DNA of 64,000 nucleotides from Pseudomonas wenzhouensis. Lineage in GTDB: Bacteria > Pseudomonadota > Gammaproteobacteria > Pseudomonadales > Pseudomonadaceae. This document shows positions 42,860 through 52,413 of the stretch, in pieces. The notes under the pieces were generated by a model that searched no databases, was not told where the DNA came from, and was given only the letters and a program-made list of their open reading frames with translations. Both the position numbers and the translations under genes were made by a program. Within the stretch, counting starts at the first letter, position 1. Every line of letters starts with the position of its first letter. Location of the stretch: NCBI RefSeq assembly GCF_021029445.1, contig NZ_CP072610.1, forward strand, positions 1,612,001 through 1,676,000, in the 5' to 3' direction.

Positions 42860-43227
42860 GGCAGCAGTTGCTCGCGGTCGCGTTGCAGTTCTTCCAGGCT
42901 GGCGCTGAACGGTGGCTCGGCATTGCGCAGGCTGGTCAGCAGCCAGGCGCCGCAAGCGAGCAGGCCGGATCCGTAGAACAGGCACAGGCCTATGGCGACT
43001 GTCAGGCGGTGCGACTCCCAGTAGAGAATCAGCAGCACAGCGGAAAGGCCCATCAGCAGAAGCAGGGCGAAGGCCAGGCACAGGCCGCCGAGCAGCAGCG
43101 CGCGCAGTGCCTGGTTGCGCTGGTCTTCCAGTTCGTGGGCCAGCAACGCCACATGACCCTGGAGCAAGCCCAGAAAAGCTGCGCCCAGACGTCGTGGCGA
43201 GGGTCCGTTGGACATGGGCGCTGTCAA
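42856..43227 (-). CDS. Phage holin family / YqjE-like membrane protein
   Basis: The 123-residue protein starts MTAPMSNGPSPRRLGAAFLGLLQGHVALLAHELEDQR. It has two close transmembrane helices (about 45-68 and 77-98) typical of the YqjE/Phage_holin_3_6 family. It overlaps both neighbours by 4 bases. It is not a phage lysis gene here: no phage genes surround it. Confidence 0.82.
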   Translation of the reverse strand: MTAPMSNGPSPRRLGAAFLGLLQGHVALLAHELEDQRNQALRALLLGGLCLAFALLLLMGLSAVLLILYWESHRLTVAIGLCLFYGSGLLACGAWLLTSLRNAEPPFSASLEELQRDREQLLP

Positions 43228-43541
43228 CGGCGGCTGATCAGCAGGCCGAGCACCAGGCCGATGGCGGCCGACAGACCCAACGCCTGCCAGGGGTGCTTGT
43301 GCACGTAGTCTTCGGTGGCATCGACGGCCATCTTGCCCTGCTCGCGCAAACCCGACTCGGCGTTGTGCAGGGTTTCACGGGCGCGGCTCAAGCTGCTGCG
43401 AATGTCCTCGCGCAACGCTTCGGCCTGTTCACCGGCAAGGCTGGCGGAATGCTGCAGGAGCTTCTCGGTGTCGCTGACCAGAGCCTGGAACTCATCCAGC
43501 AGGGCGTCCTTGGTGCTTGGTGTGGCGGCTTTGCGGGGCAT
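43224..43541 (-). CDS. DUF883 family protein (YqjD/ElaB-like ribosome-associated membrane anchor)
   Basis: The 105-residue protein has a long charged amphipathic helix (EFQALVSDTEKLLQHSASLAGEQAEALRED...) and a C-terminal membrane anchor (WQALGLSAAIGLVLGLLISRR). This is the YqjD/ElaB/YgaM layout. E. coli members bind inactive ribosomes at the membrane in stationary phase. I chose the ATG at 43541; the frame extends further upstream but without homology. It heads the yqjD-yqjE-yqjK-like unit. Confidence 0.88.
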   Translation of the reverse strand: MPRKAATPSTKDALLDEFQALVSDTEKLLQHSASLAGEQAEALREDIRSSLSRARETLHNAESGLREQGKMAVDATEDYVHKHPWQALGLSAAIGLVLGLLISRR

Positions 43542-43634
43542 GTGAGCAGTCCTCTGCGTTGGGTACGTACTGTTTACGAGTGCTCTGCTGTGTAGGGGTT
43601 CCGCAAGAATAGTCTGAAAGTGACTGGGTTGGCG

Positions 43635-43652
43635 TGTGGTACAGCGCTTGCA
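43635..43652 (+). promoter_or_regulatory. Sigma-54-like promoter upstream of the ammonium transporter
   Basis: TGGTAC-AGCGC-TTGCA has GG (43638-43639) and GC (43650-43651) separated by exactly 10 bases, as needed for -24/-12 elements. It predicts a transcript start near 43663 and a leader of about 250 bases before the amt start. The rest of the 369-base gap (43542-43910) is partly AT-rich and shows no clear NtrC sites or other genes. Confidence 0.45.
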
Positions 43653-43910
43653 TTTTGCGGGTGCGTAAGACTCGTCGGGTGCTCTGTGGTGGTGCCTTTC
43701 GAGATAGGCCAAGGATGGCATGAACGACAAATAACCCATTAATTTATAAGAAATAAATGCCAGATTTCCGGTTTCTGGGTGCGCCATTCTGGAGCTTCCG
43801 GCCGGTGCGTTCGAGGGCGCTCTTCAAGAGTTTGCTGCATTGCGGTGCAGAAGATCTTCGATATGCCTTAGTTTGGTGCTTTTTCTTCACTGCCGGAGTT
43901 TCCTTCCTGG

Positions 43911-45119
43911 ATGGAAAACATCAACAGCGCCGTGGCCACGCTGATCCACGGCTCCAATACCCTGTTCATCCTGCTGGGTGCGATCATGGTGCTGGCCATG
44001 CACGCGGGCTTCGCCTTTCTCGAGGTCGGCACGGTGCGGCAGAAGAACCAGGTCAACGCCTTGTCAAAGATTCTTTCCGACTTTGCCATCTCGGCCCTGG
44101 CCTATTTCTTCATCGGCTACTGGATCGCCTACGGCATCAACTTCCTCGAACCGGCTGCGGTGCTTACCGAGAACCACGGTTATGGGCTGGTGAAGTTCTT
44201 CTTCCTGCTGACCTTTGCCGCGGCGATTCCGGCGATCATCTCCGGTGGCATTGCCGAGCGCGCCAAATTCGGCCCGCAGCTATGCGCCACGGCGTTGATC
44301 GTGGCGTTCGTCTATCCCTTCTTCGAAGGCATGATCTGGAACGGCAACTACGGCTTGCAGGCCTGGCTCGAAACGCGTTTCGGCGCCGGCTTCCATGATT
44401 TCGCCGGTTCCGTGGTGGTACATGCCATGGGCGGCTGGCTGGCGTTCGGTGCCGTGTTGCTGCTCGGTCGTCGCAATGGTCGTTATCGCGACGGCAAACT
44501 GGTGGCCATGGCACCGTCGAACATTCCGTTCCTGGCGCTGGGCTCATGGATCCTGATCATCGGCTGGTTCGGCTTCAATGTGATGAGCGCGCAGACACTC
44601 GAAGGCGTCAGTGGCCTGGTGGCGGTCAACTCGCTGATGGCCATGGTTGGTGGCACCGTCGCAGCCTTGCTGGTCGGCCGAAACGATCCGGGCTTCCTGC
44701 ACAACGGCCCGCTGGCAGGTCTGGTGGCGATCTGCGCCGGCTCGGATCTGATGCATCCGATTGGCGCCCTGGTCACGGGTGCGATTGCCGGTGCGCTGTT
44801 CGTCTGGGCATTCACCGCAACACAGGTGAAGTGGAAGATCGATGACGTGCTCGGCGTCTGGCCGCTGCACGGGTTGTGTGGCGTCTGGGGTGGCATCGCC
44901 TGCGGCATCTTCGGTCTTGAAGCCTTCGGTGGTCTGGGCGGCGTCAGCCTGGCTAGCCAGGTGATCGGCACTGTGCTGGGCGTGGTGGTCGCGCTGGTCG
45001 GTGGCTTTGCGGTGTATGGCCTGCTCAAGGCGTCGCTGGGCATTCGCCTGAGTCAGGAAGAGGAATACAACGGCGCTGATCTGTCGATTCACAAGATCGG
45101 CGCGGTGAGTCAGGACTGA
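43911..45119 (+). CDS. amt: Ammonium transporter (Amt/Mep/Rh family)
   Basis: 402 residues with about 11 membrane helices. It starts MENINSAVATLIHGSNTLFILLGAIMV with no long signal peptide. The twin pore histidines lie in SVVVHAMGGWLA and PLHGLCGVWGG, and the signature FAGSVVVH is present. No glnK (PII) gene is adjacent, unlike the usual glnK-amtB pair, so this is probably an additional Amt. A sigma-54-like promoter upstream would fit nitrogen control. Confidence 0.95.
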   Translation: MENINSAVATLIHGSNTLFILLGAIMVLAMHAGFAFLEVGTVRQKNQVNALSKILSDFAISALAYFFIGYWIAYGINFLEPAAVLTENHGYGLVKFFFLLTFAAAIPAIISGGIAERAKFGPQLCATALIVAFVYPFFEGMIWNGNYGLQAWLETRFGAGFHDFAGSVVVHAMGGWLAFGAVLLLGRRNGRYRDGKLVAMAPSNIPFLALGSWILIIGWFGFNVMSAQTLEGVSGLVAVNSLMAMVGGTVAALLVGRNDPGFLHNGPLAGLVAICAGSDLMHPIGALVTGAIAGALFVWAFTATQVKWKIDDVLGVWPLHGLCGVWGGIACGIFGLEAFGGLGGVSLASQVIGTVLGVVVALVGGFAVYGLLKASLGIRLSQEEEYNGADLSIHKIGAVSQD

Positions 45120-45129
45120 GATACATGCC

Positions 45130-45150
45130 AGGCGCTGTCAGGCAGCGCCT
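45130..45150 (+). terminator. Hairpin after amt
   Basis: A perfect 8-bp stem AGGCGCTG/CAGCGCCT with a TCAGG loop lies 10 bases after the amt stop. There is no T-run, so it is at best a weak or factor-assisted terminator. Confidence 0.4.
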
Positions 45151-45174
45151 GGAGCAGGCAAGGATGCTGCGAAC

Positions 45175-45246
45175 TGTAGGAGCGGCGCCCCGCCGCGAAC
45201 CAGGCGGCGTTGGTTCGAAAGCTTCGCCCCAGGGCGGGGCTCCTAC
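45175..45246. repeat. REP inverted-repeat pair, GTAGGAGCGG family
   Basis: The arms TGTAGGAGCGGCGCCCCGCC (45175 on) and GCCCCAGGGCGGGGCTCCTA (to 45245) are inverted copies sharing the GTAGGAGC head with the element at 11899. It lies between the convergent amt and DUF3108 genes. Confidence 0.75.
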
Positions 45247-45270
45247 GAAAAACTGTTTTGCCGGTTTGGA

Positions 45271-45987
45271 TCAGTCGCGGCGGCCTTCGACCGGCTTGCC
45301 GGCGACGGTGCCTTCCTTGAGCATGATCTGGTATTCCTTGCCGTCGGTTTCCACCTGATGCAGGCGTACCAGCAAGTGGCCCCAGTCCTTGGCGAACCAC
45401 AGCACGGTCTTGCGGGTGCTTTGCGTAGGGTCACGCACCCGCTCGACCTTGATCGCATCGATCAGGCCAGCCTTGGTGCGTACCACTTCTTCGCCCAGTA
45501 CACGGAAGTCGTAGGTTTCGATTTCGTCACCGTCGACCACCTGGTAACTCACGCTCTTTTTGCCCGCCGCGACATCCTGCTGCAGGGCGACCTGATAGGT
45601 CGACTTGTCCAGCAGGCCACGGTTGAGCGGAAAGGTCACGGCATCGCCACGGTCGTTGCCGATGACTTGTTTCTGCTCCCAGTCGAAGTCCTGTTCGACC
45701 TTCTTGCCTTTGCCCAGGCCGCTGCGGTTGAGGCGGTAGGTCAAGGGCAGCAGGGCACCGTTGTCGACGCGGAAGGTGCTTTCTTCGGTAAGGCTGGCAA
45801 CCAGCATCGAAGCTTCGAAGTTGAGGGCCCAGCGGCCGTCGTCCTCACGCTTGAGGCTGCGTTCGGCGCTGCCGCTGACCGGCAGTTGCTTCCAGTCCGC
45901 CGTGTAGCTGGCGGAGAAAGGCTGCAGATCCTCGGCAAGGGCTGGCAGGGCGAACAGGGTCAGGGCGAACAGCAGGGCGCGACGCAT
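45271..45987 (-). CDS. DUF3108 family periplasmic protein
   Basis: The 238-residue protein has a signal peptide MRRALLFALTLFALPALAE, then a beta-rich mature domain (FSASYTADWKQLPVSGSAERSLK..., VERVRDPTQSTRKTVLWFAKDWGHLLVRLHQVE). These fit DUF3108. Function is unknown. It starts 8 bases after the purN stop on the same strand, the usual purM-purN-DUF3108 order in pseudomonads. Confidence 0.88.
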   Translation of the reverse strand: MRRALLFALTLFALPALAEDLQPFSASYTADWKQLPVSGSAERSLKREDDGRWALNFEASMLVASLTEESTFRVDNGALLPLTYRLNRSGLGKGKKVEQDFDWEQKQVIGNDRGDAVTFPLNRGLLDKSTYQVALQQDVAAGKKSVSYQVVDGDEIETYDFRVLGEEVVRTKAGLIDAIKVERVRDPTQSTRKTVLWFAKDWGHLLVRLHQVETDGKEYQIMLKEGTVAGKPVEGRRD

Positions 45988-45995
45988 AGGGTCTC

Positions 45996-46640
45996 CTAGG
46001 TTCGAATCAGGTGGCCGCTGGCAGGCAGCGGCTGGTCATCCAGCATTGCGCCTTGGGCGCCAAGACGCAAGCGGCCTTCGGCAAACCAGCGCACCGCCAG
46101 CGGATAAATCAGGTGTTCCTGCTGGTGCACGCGGCTGGCCAGGCTTTCGGCCGTGTCATCGGCCATCACGGGCAGCACTGCTTGTACGACCAGGGGGCCA
46201 CCATCGAGTTCCTCGGTGACGAAGTGCACGCTGCAGCCATGCTCGCTGTCCCCGGCTTCCAGCGCGCGCTGGTGAGTGTGTAGCCCCTTGTGTTTGGGCA
46301 GTAGCGACGGATGGATATTCAGCAGGCGTCCGGCATAGTGCTGTACGAAGCCCGGCGTGAGGATGCGCATGAAACCGGCCAGCACCACCAGGTCAGGCTG
46401 GTGGGCATCGATGGCCTGGATCAGGGCAGCATCGAATGCCTCACGGCCGTCGAACTGCTTGTGATCAAGCAGTTCGGTGGTGATCCCGGCCTGTTTCGCC
46501 CGCTCCAGGCCGTAGGCACCGGCGCGGTTGCAGATAACCGCGGCGATGCGGGCCGGATTGCCGTCGTGGGCGACGCTGTCGATCAGCGCTTGCAGATTGC
46601 TGCCTGACCCGGAGATCAGGACGACGACATTGCAGGGCAT
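45996..46640 (-). CDS. purN: Phosphoribosylglycinamide formyltransferase
   Basis: Third step of purine synthesis: formylates GAR with 10-formyltetrahydrofolate. The 214-residue protein has VLISGSGSNLQALID, the catalytic Asn-His-Asp in LLNIHPSLLPKHKGLHTHQRAL and downstream, and GCSVHFVTEELDGGPLV. Its ATG overlaps the purM stop by one base. Confidence 0.97.
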   Translation of the reverse strand: MPCNVVVLISGSGSNLQALIDSVAHDGNPARIAAVICNRAGAYGLERAKQAGITTELLDHKQFDGREAFDAALIQAIDAHQPDLVVLAGFMRILTPGFVQHYAGRLLNIHPSLLPKHKGLHTHQRALEAGDSEHGCSVHFVTEELDGGPLVVQAVLPVMADDTAESLASRVHQQEHLIYPLAVRWFAEGRLRLGAQGAMLDDQPLPASGHLIRT

Positions 46641-47698
46641 CAGTGGGCTTTCAGGTTGTTCAGCTGAACTTGGGCTGCACCTTCTGCCGCTTCGGTGATC
46701 TGGCCGATGACCCAGGGTTGCTCGCCGCTGGCGCGCAGGCTGGCCAGGGCGGTTTCGACCTGATCCTGAGCGACGCAGATGACCATGCCGACGCCGCAGT
46801 TCAGCACGCGGTGCATTTCATGCTCGTCGACGTTGCCTTGTGCCTGCAGCCAGTCGAATACCGCCGGACGCTTCCAGCTGGCCACGTCGATCACCGCCTG
46901 GGCGCCTTGTGGCAGCACGCGCGGGATGTTGTCCAGCAGGCCGCCGCCGGTGATGTGGGCCATGGCCTTGACGGCGCCAGTGTCCTTGATCAGCTTGAGC
47001 AGCGGCTTGACGTAGATACGGGTCGGTGCCATCAGCAGGTCGGCCAGGGCCTTGCCATCCAGTTGCACCTGCTCGATGTCGGCGCCGGAGACTTCGATGA
47101 TCTTGCGGATCAGCGAGTAGCCGTTGGAGTGCGGGCCGGAGGAGGGCAGGGCGATCAGCGCGTCGCCGGTAACGACCTTGGAGCTGTCGATGATTTCGCT
47201 CTTTTCCACCACGCCGACGCAGAAACCGGCCAGATCGTAGTCTTCGCCTTCGTACATGCCCGGCATCTCGGCGGTTTCGCCGCCGACCAGGGAGCAGCCA
47301 GCCAGCTCACAGCCGGCGCCGATGCCGGTGACCACGGTGGCAGCGACGTCGACGTTGAGCTTGCCGGTGGCGTAGTAGTCGAGGAAGAACAGCGGCTCGG
47401 CGCCACAGACCACCAGGTCGTTGACGCACATGGCGACCAGGTCCTGGCCGATGCTGTCGTGTTTGTTCAGGTTCAGCGCCAGGCGCAGCTTGGTGCCGAC
47501 GCCGTCGGTGCCGGACACCAGTACCGGTTGCTTGTAGCCGGCCGGGATCTCGCACAGGGCGCCGAAGCCGCCCAGGCCACCCATGACTTCCGGACGCGCA
47601 GTGCGCTTGGCGACGCCTTTGATGCGTTCGACCAGGGCTTCGCCGGCATCGATGTCGACGCCTGCGTCCTTGTAGCTGATGGAGGGTTGCTTGCTCAT
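46640..47698 (-). CDS. purM: Phosphoribosylformylglycinamidine cyclo-ligase
   Basis: Fifth step of purine synthesis (AIR synthetase). The 352-residue ATP-grasp-like PurM-fold protein starts [27 protein letters not shown] and has [28 protein letters not shown] and [16 protein letters not shown]. It is coupled to purN and divergent from the DUF2066 gene, with a 240-base gap that I did not resolve further. Confidence 0.98.
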   Translation of the reverse strand: MSKQPSISYKDAGVDIDAGEALVERIKGVAKRTARPEVMGGLGGFGALCEIPAGYKQPVLVSGTDGVGTKLRLALNLNKHDSIGQDLVAMCVNDLVVCGAEPLFFLDYYATGKLNVDVAATVVTGIGAGCELAGCSLVGGETAEMPGMYEGEDYDLAGFCVGVVEKSEIIDSSKVVTGDALIALPSSGPHSNGYSLIRKIIEVSGADIEQVQLDGKALADLLMAPTRIYVKPLLKLIKDTGAVKAMAHITGGGLLDNIPRVLPQGAQAVIDVASWKRPAVFDWLQAQGNVDEHEMHRVLNCGVGMVICVAQDQVETALASLRASGEQPWVIGQITEAAEGAAQVQLNNLKAH

Positions 47699-47938
47699 AG
47701 ATCCGGGCCTTTGAATGGGGAGTTCGTGTAGGCGCCGACGTGGCGCAGGCTCATTCAGGGAACCTGGCGCGCGTACCGGCTGGCGAAGGCGCGCGATTTT
47801 ATCAGGCTTGCCCGGTAGCGGCCACTCGCGTGCATGCGCTTCGTCGCTGGCGCTGGTTGCCGGGGCGGGGGCGGCTGTTTAAGGTATAGGTCTTTGTGCC
47901 CCGCCGCCGTGCAGCCATCCCTTGCGAGAGTCCCCCCG

Positions 47939-48979
47939 ATGCGTTTTTCCATCCGCCTGTTGTTCGTCTGTCTGTCGCTTCTGAGCCTGCCGGCATTGGC
48001 CGCGCCGGTGGCCGGTCTGTACCAGGTGCGTGAGCCTGTGGCTGACCAACAGCCGGAAAGTCGCGATGCTGCCATGCAAAAAGCCCTGCAAACTCTGGTG
48101 CTGCGCCTGACCGGCGACGCCAAGGCGTTGCAGAACCCGGCGCTGGAAGGCCTGCGCAAGGAACCGCAGCAGATCGTCAGCCAGTTTGGTTTCGAGGGCG
48201 ATGCGTTGCTGGTCGAATTCGACCCGGCCAGCACGGATCAACAGCTGCGCCAGGCTGGCCTGGCCCTGTGGGGCGCCAATCGACCGGCGATTCTCACCTG
48301 GTGGCTCAACGAAGCGCCGGAAGGCAGCCAACTGGTCGGCGAGAGTCAGAGTGCGTCGGCGCTGCTGCGCGAGGCGGCTCAGCACCGCGGCCTGCCGCTA
48401 CGTTTGCCTCTGGCTGATTTGAGCGAGCAGGCGCTGGGCAGTGCCGATGCGCTGCTGGCCAATGATCCGCAGGCGTTACGCGAAGCCTCCGAACGCTATG
48501 GCGCCGATGCTTTGCTGGCCGTGCGGGCCGCCGAAAGCGGCGGCACCTGGCAGGCGACCTGGCGCCTGTGGCTGGGCGATGAGCGCGAGCAGGGCAAGGC
48601 CGAGGGCGCCGACCAGGCTGCGCTGGCCGATGCCGTGCTGCTGGCCGTGGCCGAGCGCCTGGCGCCGCGCTTCGTGGTCAAGCCGGGCGCGGCGCAAAGC
48701 CTGACGCTGGTGATCGAAGGGGCTGACCTGGGCCGTTTCGCGGCGCTGGAGCGCTTGCTCGAACCCTTCGCTGCACGCTTGCAGGAGATCGACGGCCAGC
48801 GCCTGGTCTATCAGGTCAGCGCCAGCCCGGAGCAACTGCGTGCACAGTTGGCGTTGGGGCAACTGCAGGAAGTCAGCGAGCCGCTCGATGCCGCTGCACC
48901 GCCGGAGAATCCCCAGGAGGGGGCCACCGAGGCGCCACAGGTGAAGCCGCGCACCGATCAGCTGCGTTTTCGCTGGTAA
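47939..48979 (+). CDS. DUF2066 family periplasmic protein
   Basis: The 346-residue protein starts [34 protein letters not shown] with a signal peptide of about 21 residues. The mature region fits DUF2066 (AMQKALQTLVLRLTGDAKAL, PAILTWWLNEAPEG, YGADALLAVRAAESGGTW). Its role is unknown. It is divergent from purM and 73 bases before the AI-2E-family gene on the same strand. Confidence 0.87.
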   Translation: MRFSIRLLFVCLSLLSLPALAAPVAGLYQVREPVADQQPESRDAAMQKALQTLVLRLTGDAKALQNPALEGLRKEPQQIVSQFGFEGDALLVEFDPASTDQQLRQAGLALWGANRPAILTWWLNEAPEGSQLVGESQSASALLREAAQHRGLPLRLPLADLSEQALGSADALLANDPQALREASERYGADALLAVRAAESGGTWQATWRLWLGDEREQGKAEGADQAALADAVLLAVAERLAPRFVVKPGAAQSLTLVIEGADLGRFAALERLLEPFAARLQEIDGQRLVYQVSASPEQLRAQLALGQLQEVSEPLDAAAPPENPQEGATEAPQVKPRTDQLRFRW

Positions 48980-49052
48980 GCTTGCCGGCGGATAAATCAC
49001 AGCCCAGTCACGCGGCGCCCTCCTGGCGCCGTTACGCAACGAGGACGCGAGC

Positions 49053-50135
49053 ATGACCGATTCCACCCGCTGGCTATGGATGGCTGGGCTGTTTCTGCTC
49101 GGCTGGTTGCTGTACCTGCTGCACCCGATACTTTCCCCCTTCCTGATCGGCATCCTGTTGGCCTACCTGGGCGATCCGCTGGTCGACCGCCTCGAGCGGC
49201 ATCGCTTGTCGCGTACCGGCGGTGTGGTGGTGGTGTTCACCCTGTTTGCGCTGGTGCTGCTGGTTCTCGTGCTGGTGCTGGTGCCGATGCTGGGACGGCA
49301 ACTGGTGCGCTTGTATCAACTGGCGCCGGAGATGATCGACTGGCTGCAGGGCACGGCACTGCCCTGGTCGCAATCGCACCTGGGCTTGCAGGACGACCTG
49401 TTGCAGGTCGACCAGCTCAAGCAGGTGTTCGCCGACAACATCGGCAAGACCACCGATGTGCTCAAGGCGGTGCTGGCTCAGGCGACCTCTTCGGGCCTGG
49501 CGCTGCTGGCCTGGCTGGGTAATCTGCTGCTGATTCCGGTGGTGAGCTTCTACCTGATGCGCGACTGGGATGTGCTGGTCGAGCAGGTGCGGCGCCTGCT
49601 GCCGCGTCAACGCGAGGGGTTGGTGGTCAAGCTGGCAGGCGAATGCCATGAGGTGCTCGGCGCCTTCCTGCGTGGCCAGCTACTGGTGATGCTGGCGCTG
49701 AGCATCATTTATGCCTCGGGCCTGATGCTGGTGGGGCTGGAGCTGGGATTGCTGATTGGCGTGCTGGCGGGGTTGGCGAGCATCGTGCCCTATATGGGCT
49801 TTATCGTCGGCATCGGTGCGGCGTTGACCGCCGCGCTGTTCCAGTTCGGCCTCGAACCCTATCCCCTGATCGGCATCGCTGTGGTGTTCATGATCGGCCA
49901 GATGCTCGAGGGCATGGTGCTGACGCCCATGTTGGTGGGCGATCGCATCGGTCTGCACCCGGTCGCGGTGATCTTCGCCATCCTCGCGGGCGGCCAGCTG
50001 TTTGGCTTCACCGGCGTGCTGTTGGCCTTGCCGGTAGCAGCGGTGATCATGGTTCTGCTGCGCCATGCCCATGATTTGTATAAACTTTCCGGCCTTTACG
50101 GAGAGTCCAGCGGTTCCGACGAGCCCCTTGCATGA
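49053..50135 (+). CDS. AI-2E transporter family (PerM-like) membrane protein
   Basis: 360 residues. Hydrophobic segments lie at about 6-50 and 60-85, followed by a large soluble loop, then four or more C-terminal helices; the layout and motifs YLMRDWDVLVEQVRRLLP and PYMGFIVGIGAALTAALFQ match the AI-2E/PerM (UPF0118) family. The transported substrate is not known. It overlaps hda by 4 bases. Confidence 0.9.
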   Translation: MTDSTRWLWMAGLFLLGWLLYLLHPILSPFLIGILLAYLGDPLVDRLERHRLSRTGGVVVVFTLFALVLLVLVLVLVPMLGRQLVRLYQLAPEMIDWLQGTALPWSQSHLGLQDDLLQVDQLKQVFADNIGKTTDVLKAVLAQATSSGLALLAWLGNLLLIPVVSFYLMRDWDVLVEQVRRLLPRQREGLVVKLAGECHEVLGAFLRGQLLVMLALSIIYASGLMLVGLELGLLIGVLAGLASIVPYMGFIVGIGAALTAALFQFGLEPYPLIGIAVVFMIGQMLEGMVLTPMLVGDRIGLHPVAVIFAILAGGQLFGFTGVLLALPVAAVIMVLLRHAHDLYKLSGLYGESSGSDEPLA

Positions 50136-50836
50136 AACCAATCCAGCTGCCTCTGGGGGTGCGTCTGCGTGATGACGCCACCTTCGCCAACTACTACCCC
50201 GGCGCCAATGCCGCTGCGCTCGGCTATGTCGAGCGTCTGTGCGAAGCCGATGCCGGCTGGACGGAAAGCCTGATCTACCTGTGGGGCGCCGACGGTGTCG
50301 GGCGCAGCCATTTGCTGCAGGCGGCCTGCCTGCGTTTCGAGCAGCGTGGCGAGGCAGTGGTCTATCTGCCGCTCAGCGAAGTGGTGCAGCACGGCCCGGA
50401 GTTGCTCGACAATCTGGAGCAATGCGAGCTGGTCTGCCTCGATGATCTCGATGCCGTAGCCGGACGCAGCGACTGGGAAGAAGGCCTATTCCACCTGTTC
50501 AATCGTCTGCGCGACAGTGGTCGGCGTTTATTGCTGGCCGGCACCATGTCGCCGCGTGAGCTGCCGATTCAGTTGCCGGACTTGAAGTCGCGGTTGACCC
50601 TGGCACTGGTCTTTCAACTGCATGAACTGTCCGATGAGGACAAGTTGCGCGCCTTGCAGCTTCGTGCCTCGCGTCGCGGCCTGCAGATGAGCGACGAGGT
50701 CGGCCGCTTTATCCTCACCCGTGGCGAACGCAGCATGAGCGCGCTGTTCGAGCTGCTGGAACGCCTGGATCAGGCCTCACTACAGGCCCAGCGCAAGCTG
50801 ACCATTCCCTTTCTCAAGGAAACCCTGGGCTGGTAA
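50132..50836 (+). CDS. hda: DnaA regulatory inactivator Hda
   Basis: DnaA-related AAA+ protein that, with the sliding clamp, stimulates DnaA-ATP hydrolysis after initiation. The 234-residue product starts MKPIQLPLGVRLRDDATFANYYPG, with a clamp-binding motif of QLPL type at the N terminus (QLPLGV), a nucleotide-binding loop WGADGVGRSHLLQA and the sensor-2-like GERSMSALFELLERLD. It overlaps the upstream permease gene by 4 bases (ATGA). Confidence 0.96.
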   Translation: MKPIQLPLGVRLRDDATFANYYPGANAAALGYVERLCEADAGWTESLIYLWGADGVGRSHLLQAACLRFEQRGEAVVYLPLSEVVQHGPELLDNLEQCELVCLDDLDAVAGRSDWEEGLFHLFNRLRDSGRRLLLAGTMSPRELPIQLPDLKSRLTLALVFQLHELSDEDKLRALQLRASRRGLQMSDEVGRFILTRGERSMSALFELLERLDQASLQAQRKLTIPFLKETLGW

Positions 50837-50853
50837 TGGCTTTGGGAACTCCT

Positions 50854-50912
50854 GTGTAGGGGGCGAGCTCTTGGCTGCACAAGCGCATCGCAAGCAGAAC
50901 TCGCTCTTACAT
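50854..50912. repeat. Imperfect REP-like inverted repeat
   Basis: TGTAGGGGGCGAGCTCTT on the left and AGAACTCGCTCTTACA on the right form an imperfect inverted repeat between the convergent hda and DUF2069 genes. It resembles a diverged GTAGGAGCGA-type REP. Confidence 0.45.
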
Positions 50913-50920
50913 CAGGACGT

Positions 50921-51328
50921 TTATTCGCCGGCCAGCTTGCGATCGTACTGAAAGCGCCAGCGGGTGTAGAGCAGTGCTGTGCAGAACAGGCCGAAGCTGA
51001 TCACTGCCTCCAGAACGCCGAACAGGGCGCGCGCCGGATCGATGGCGGCCAGTACCCCCTGGATGAAGTAGATGTTGACCACGAAGCAGGTCCAGGCATG
51101 GGCGCGGGCGTTGCCCATCAGCATGCCGGGGGCGAGCAGGGCCAGCGGCAGCAACTGAATGGTCAGTACCACGCCGATGCGTGCGCCATGCAGGTCGGCG
51201 AAGGCCAGGTTCCATACCAGCAGCAGGGTGAGCAGGGCGATGAAGCTGAACAGGCTCAGCGCCCGGCTGAGTTTGACGCGCGGCTCCAGCCATTCGAGGC
51301 TGGGCAGGGGTTTCTTCGCTCGGGCCAC
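50921..51328 (-). CDS. DUF2069 family small membrane protein
   Basis: From a GTG at 51328 (GGAG 8 bases upstream inside the wrbA end) the protein has 135 residues, MARAKKPLPSLEWLEPRVKLSRALSL onward, with about four hydrophobic segments. Another GTG at 51334 overlaps the wrbA stop (GTGA) but is only 2 bases from the GGAG. An ATG at 51385 would lie deep in wrbA. Family length and layout fit DUF2069; function is unknown. Confidence 0.85.
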   Translation of the reverse strand: MARAKKPLPSLEWLEPRVKLSRALSLFSFIALLTLLLVWNLAFADLHGARIGVVLTIQLLPLALLAPGMLMGNARAHAWTCFVVNIYFIQGVLAAIDPARALFGVLEAVISFGLFCTALLYTRWRFQYDRKLAGE

Positions 51329-51330
51329 GA

Positions 51331-52277
<947 letters not shown>

Positions 52278-52413
52278 GGTGGCTCGTATCCGGCTTGAAT
52301 TGGCGGCTATTCTAACCGCCTGATACGCGGATGCACGCGAAGCGAGAGGCTGCTTCGTGCGACCTTTTCACGCGGTGCACTGTCTATCGATGTTTGAAGG
52401 CTAAGGAGTGGTC

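Noticed and set aside
42856..43227. Holin-like gene as evidence of a prophage
   Set aside because: No other phage genes are nearby; the gene sits in a YqjD/YqjE-type operon and the family name is historical.
43757..44398. 213-residue open frame overlapping the start of amt
   Set aside because: Most of it lies over the amt gene in another frame, and it has no family support.
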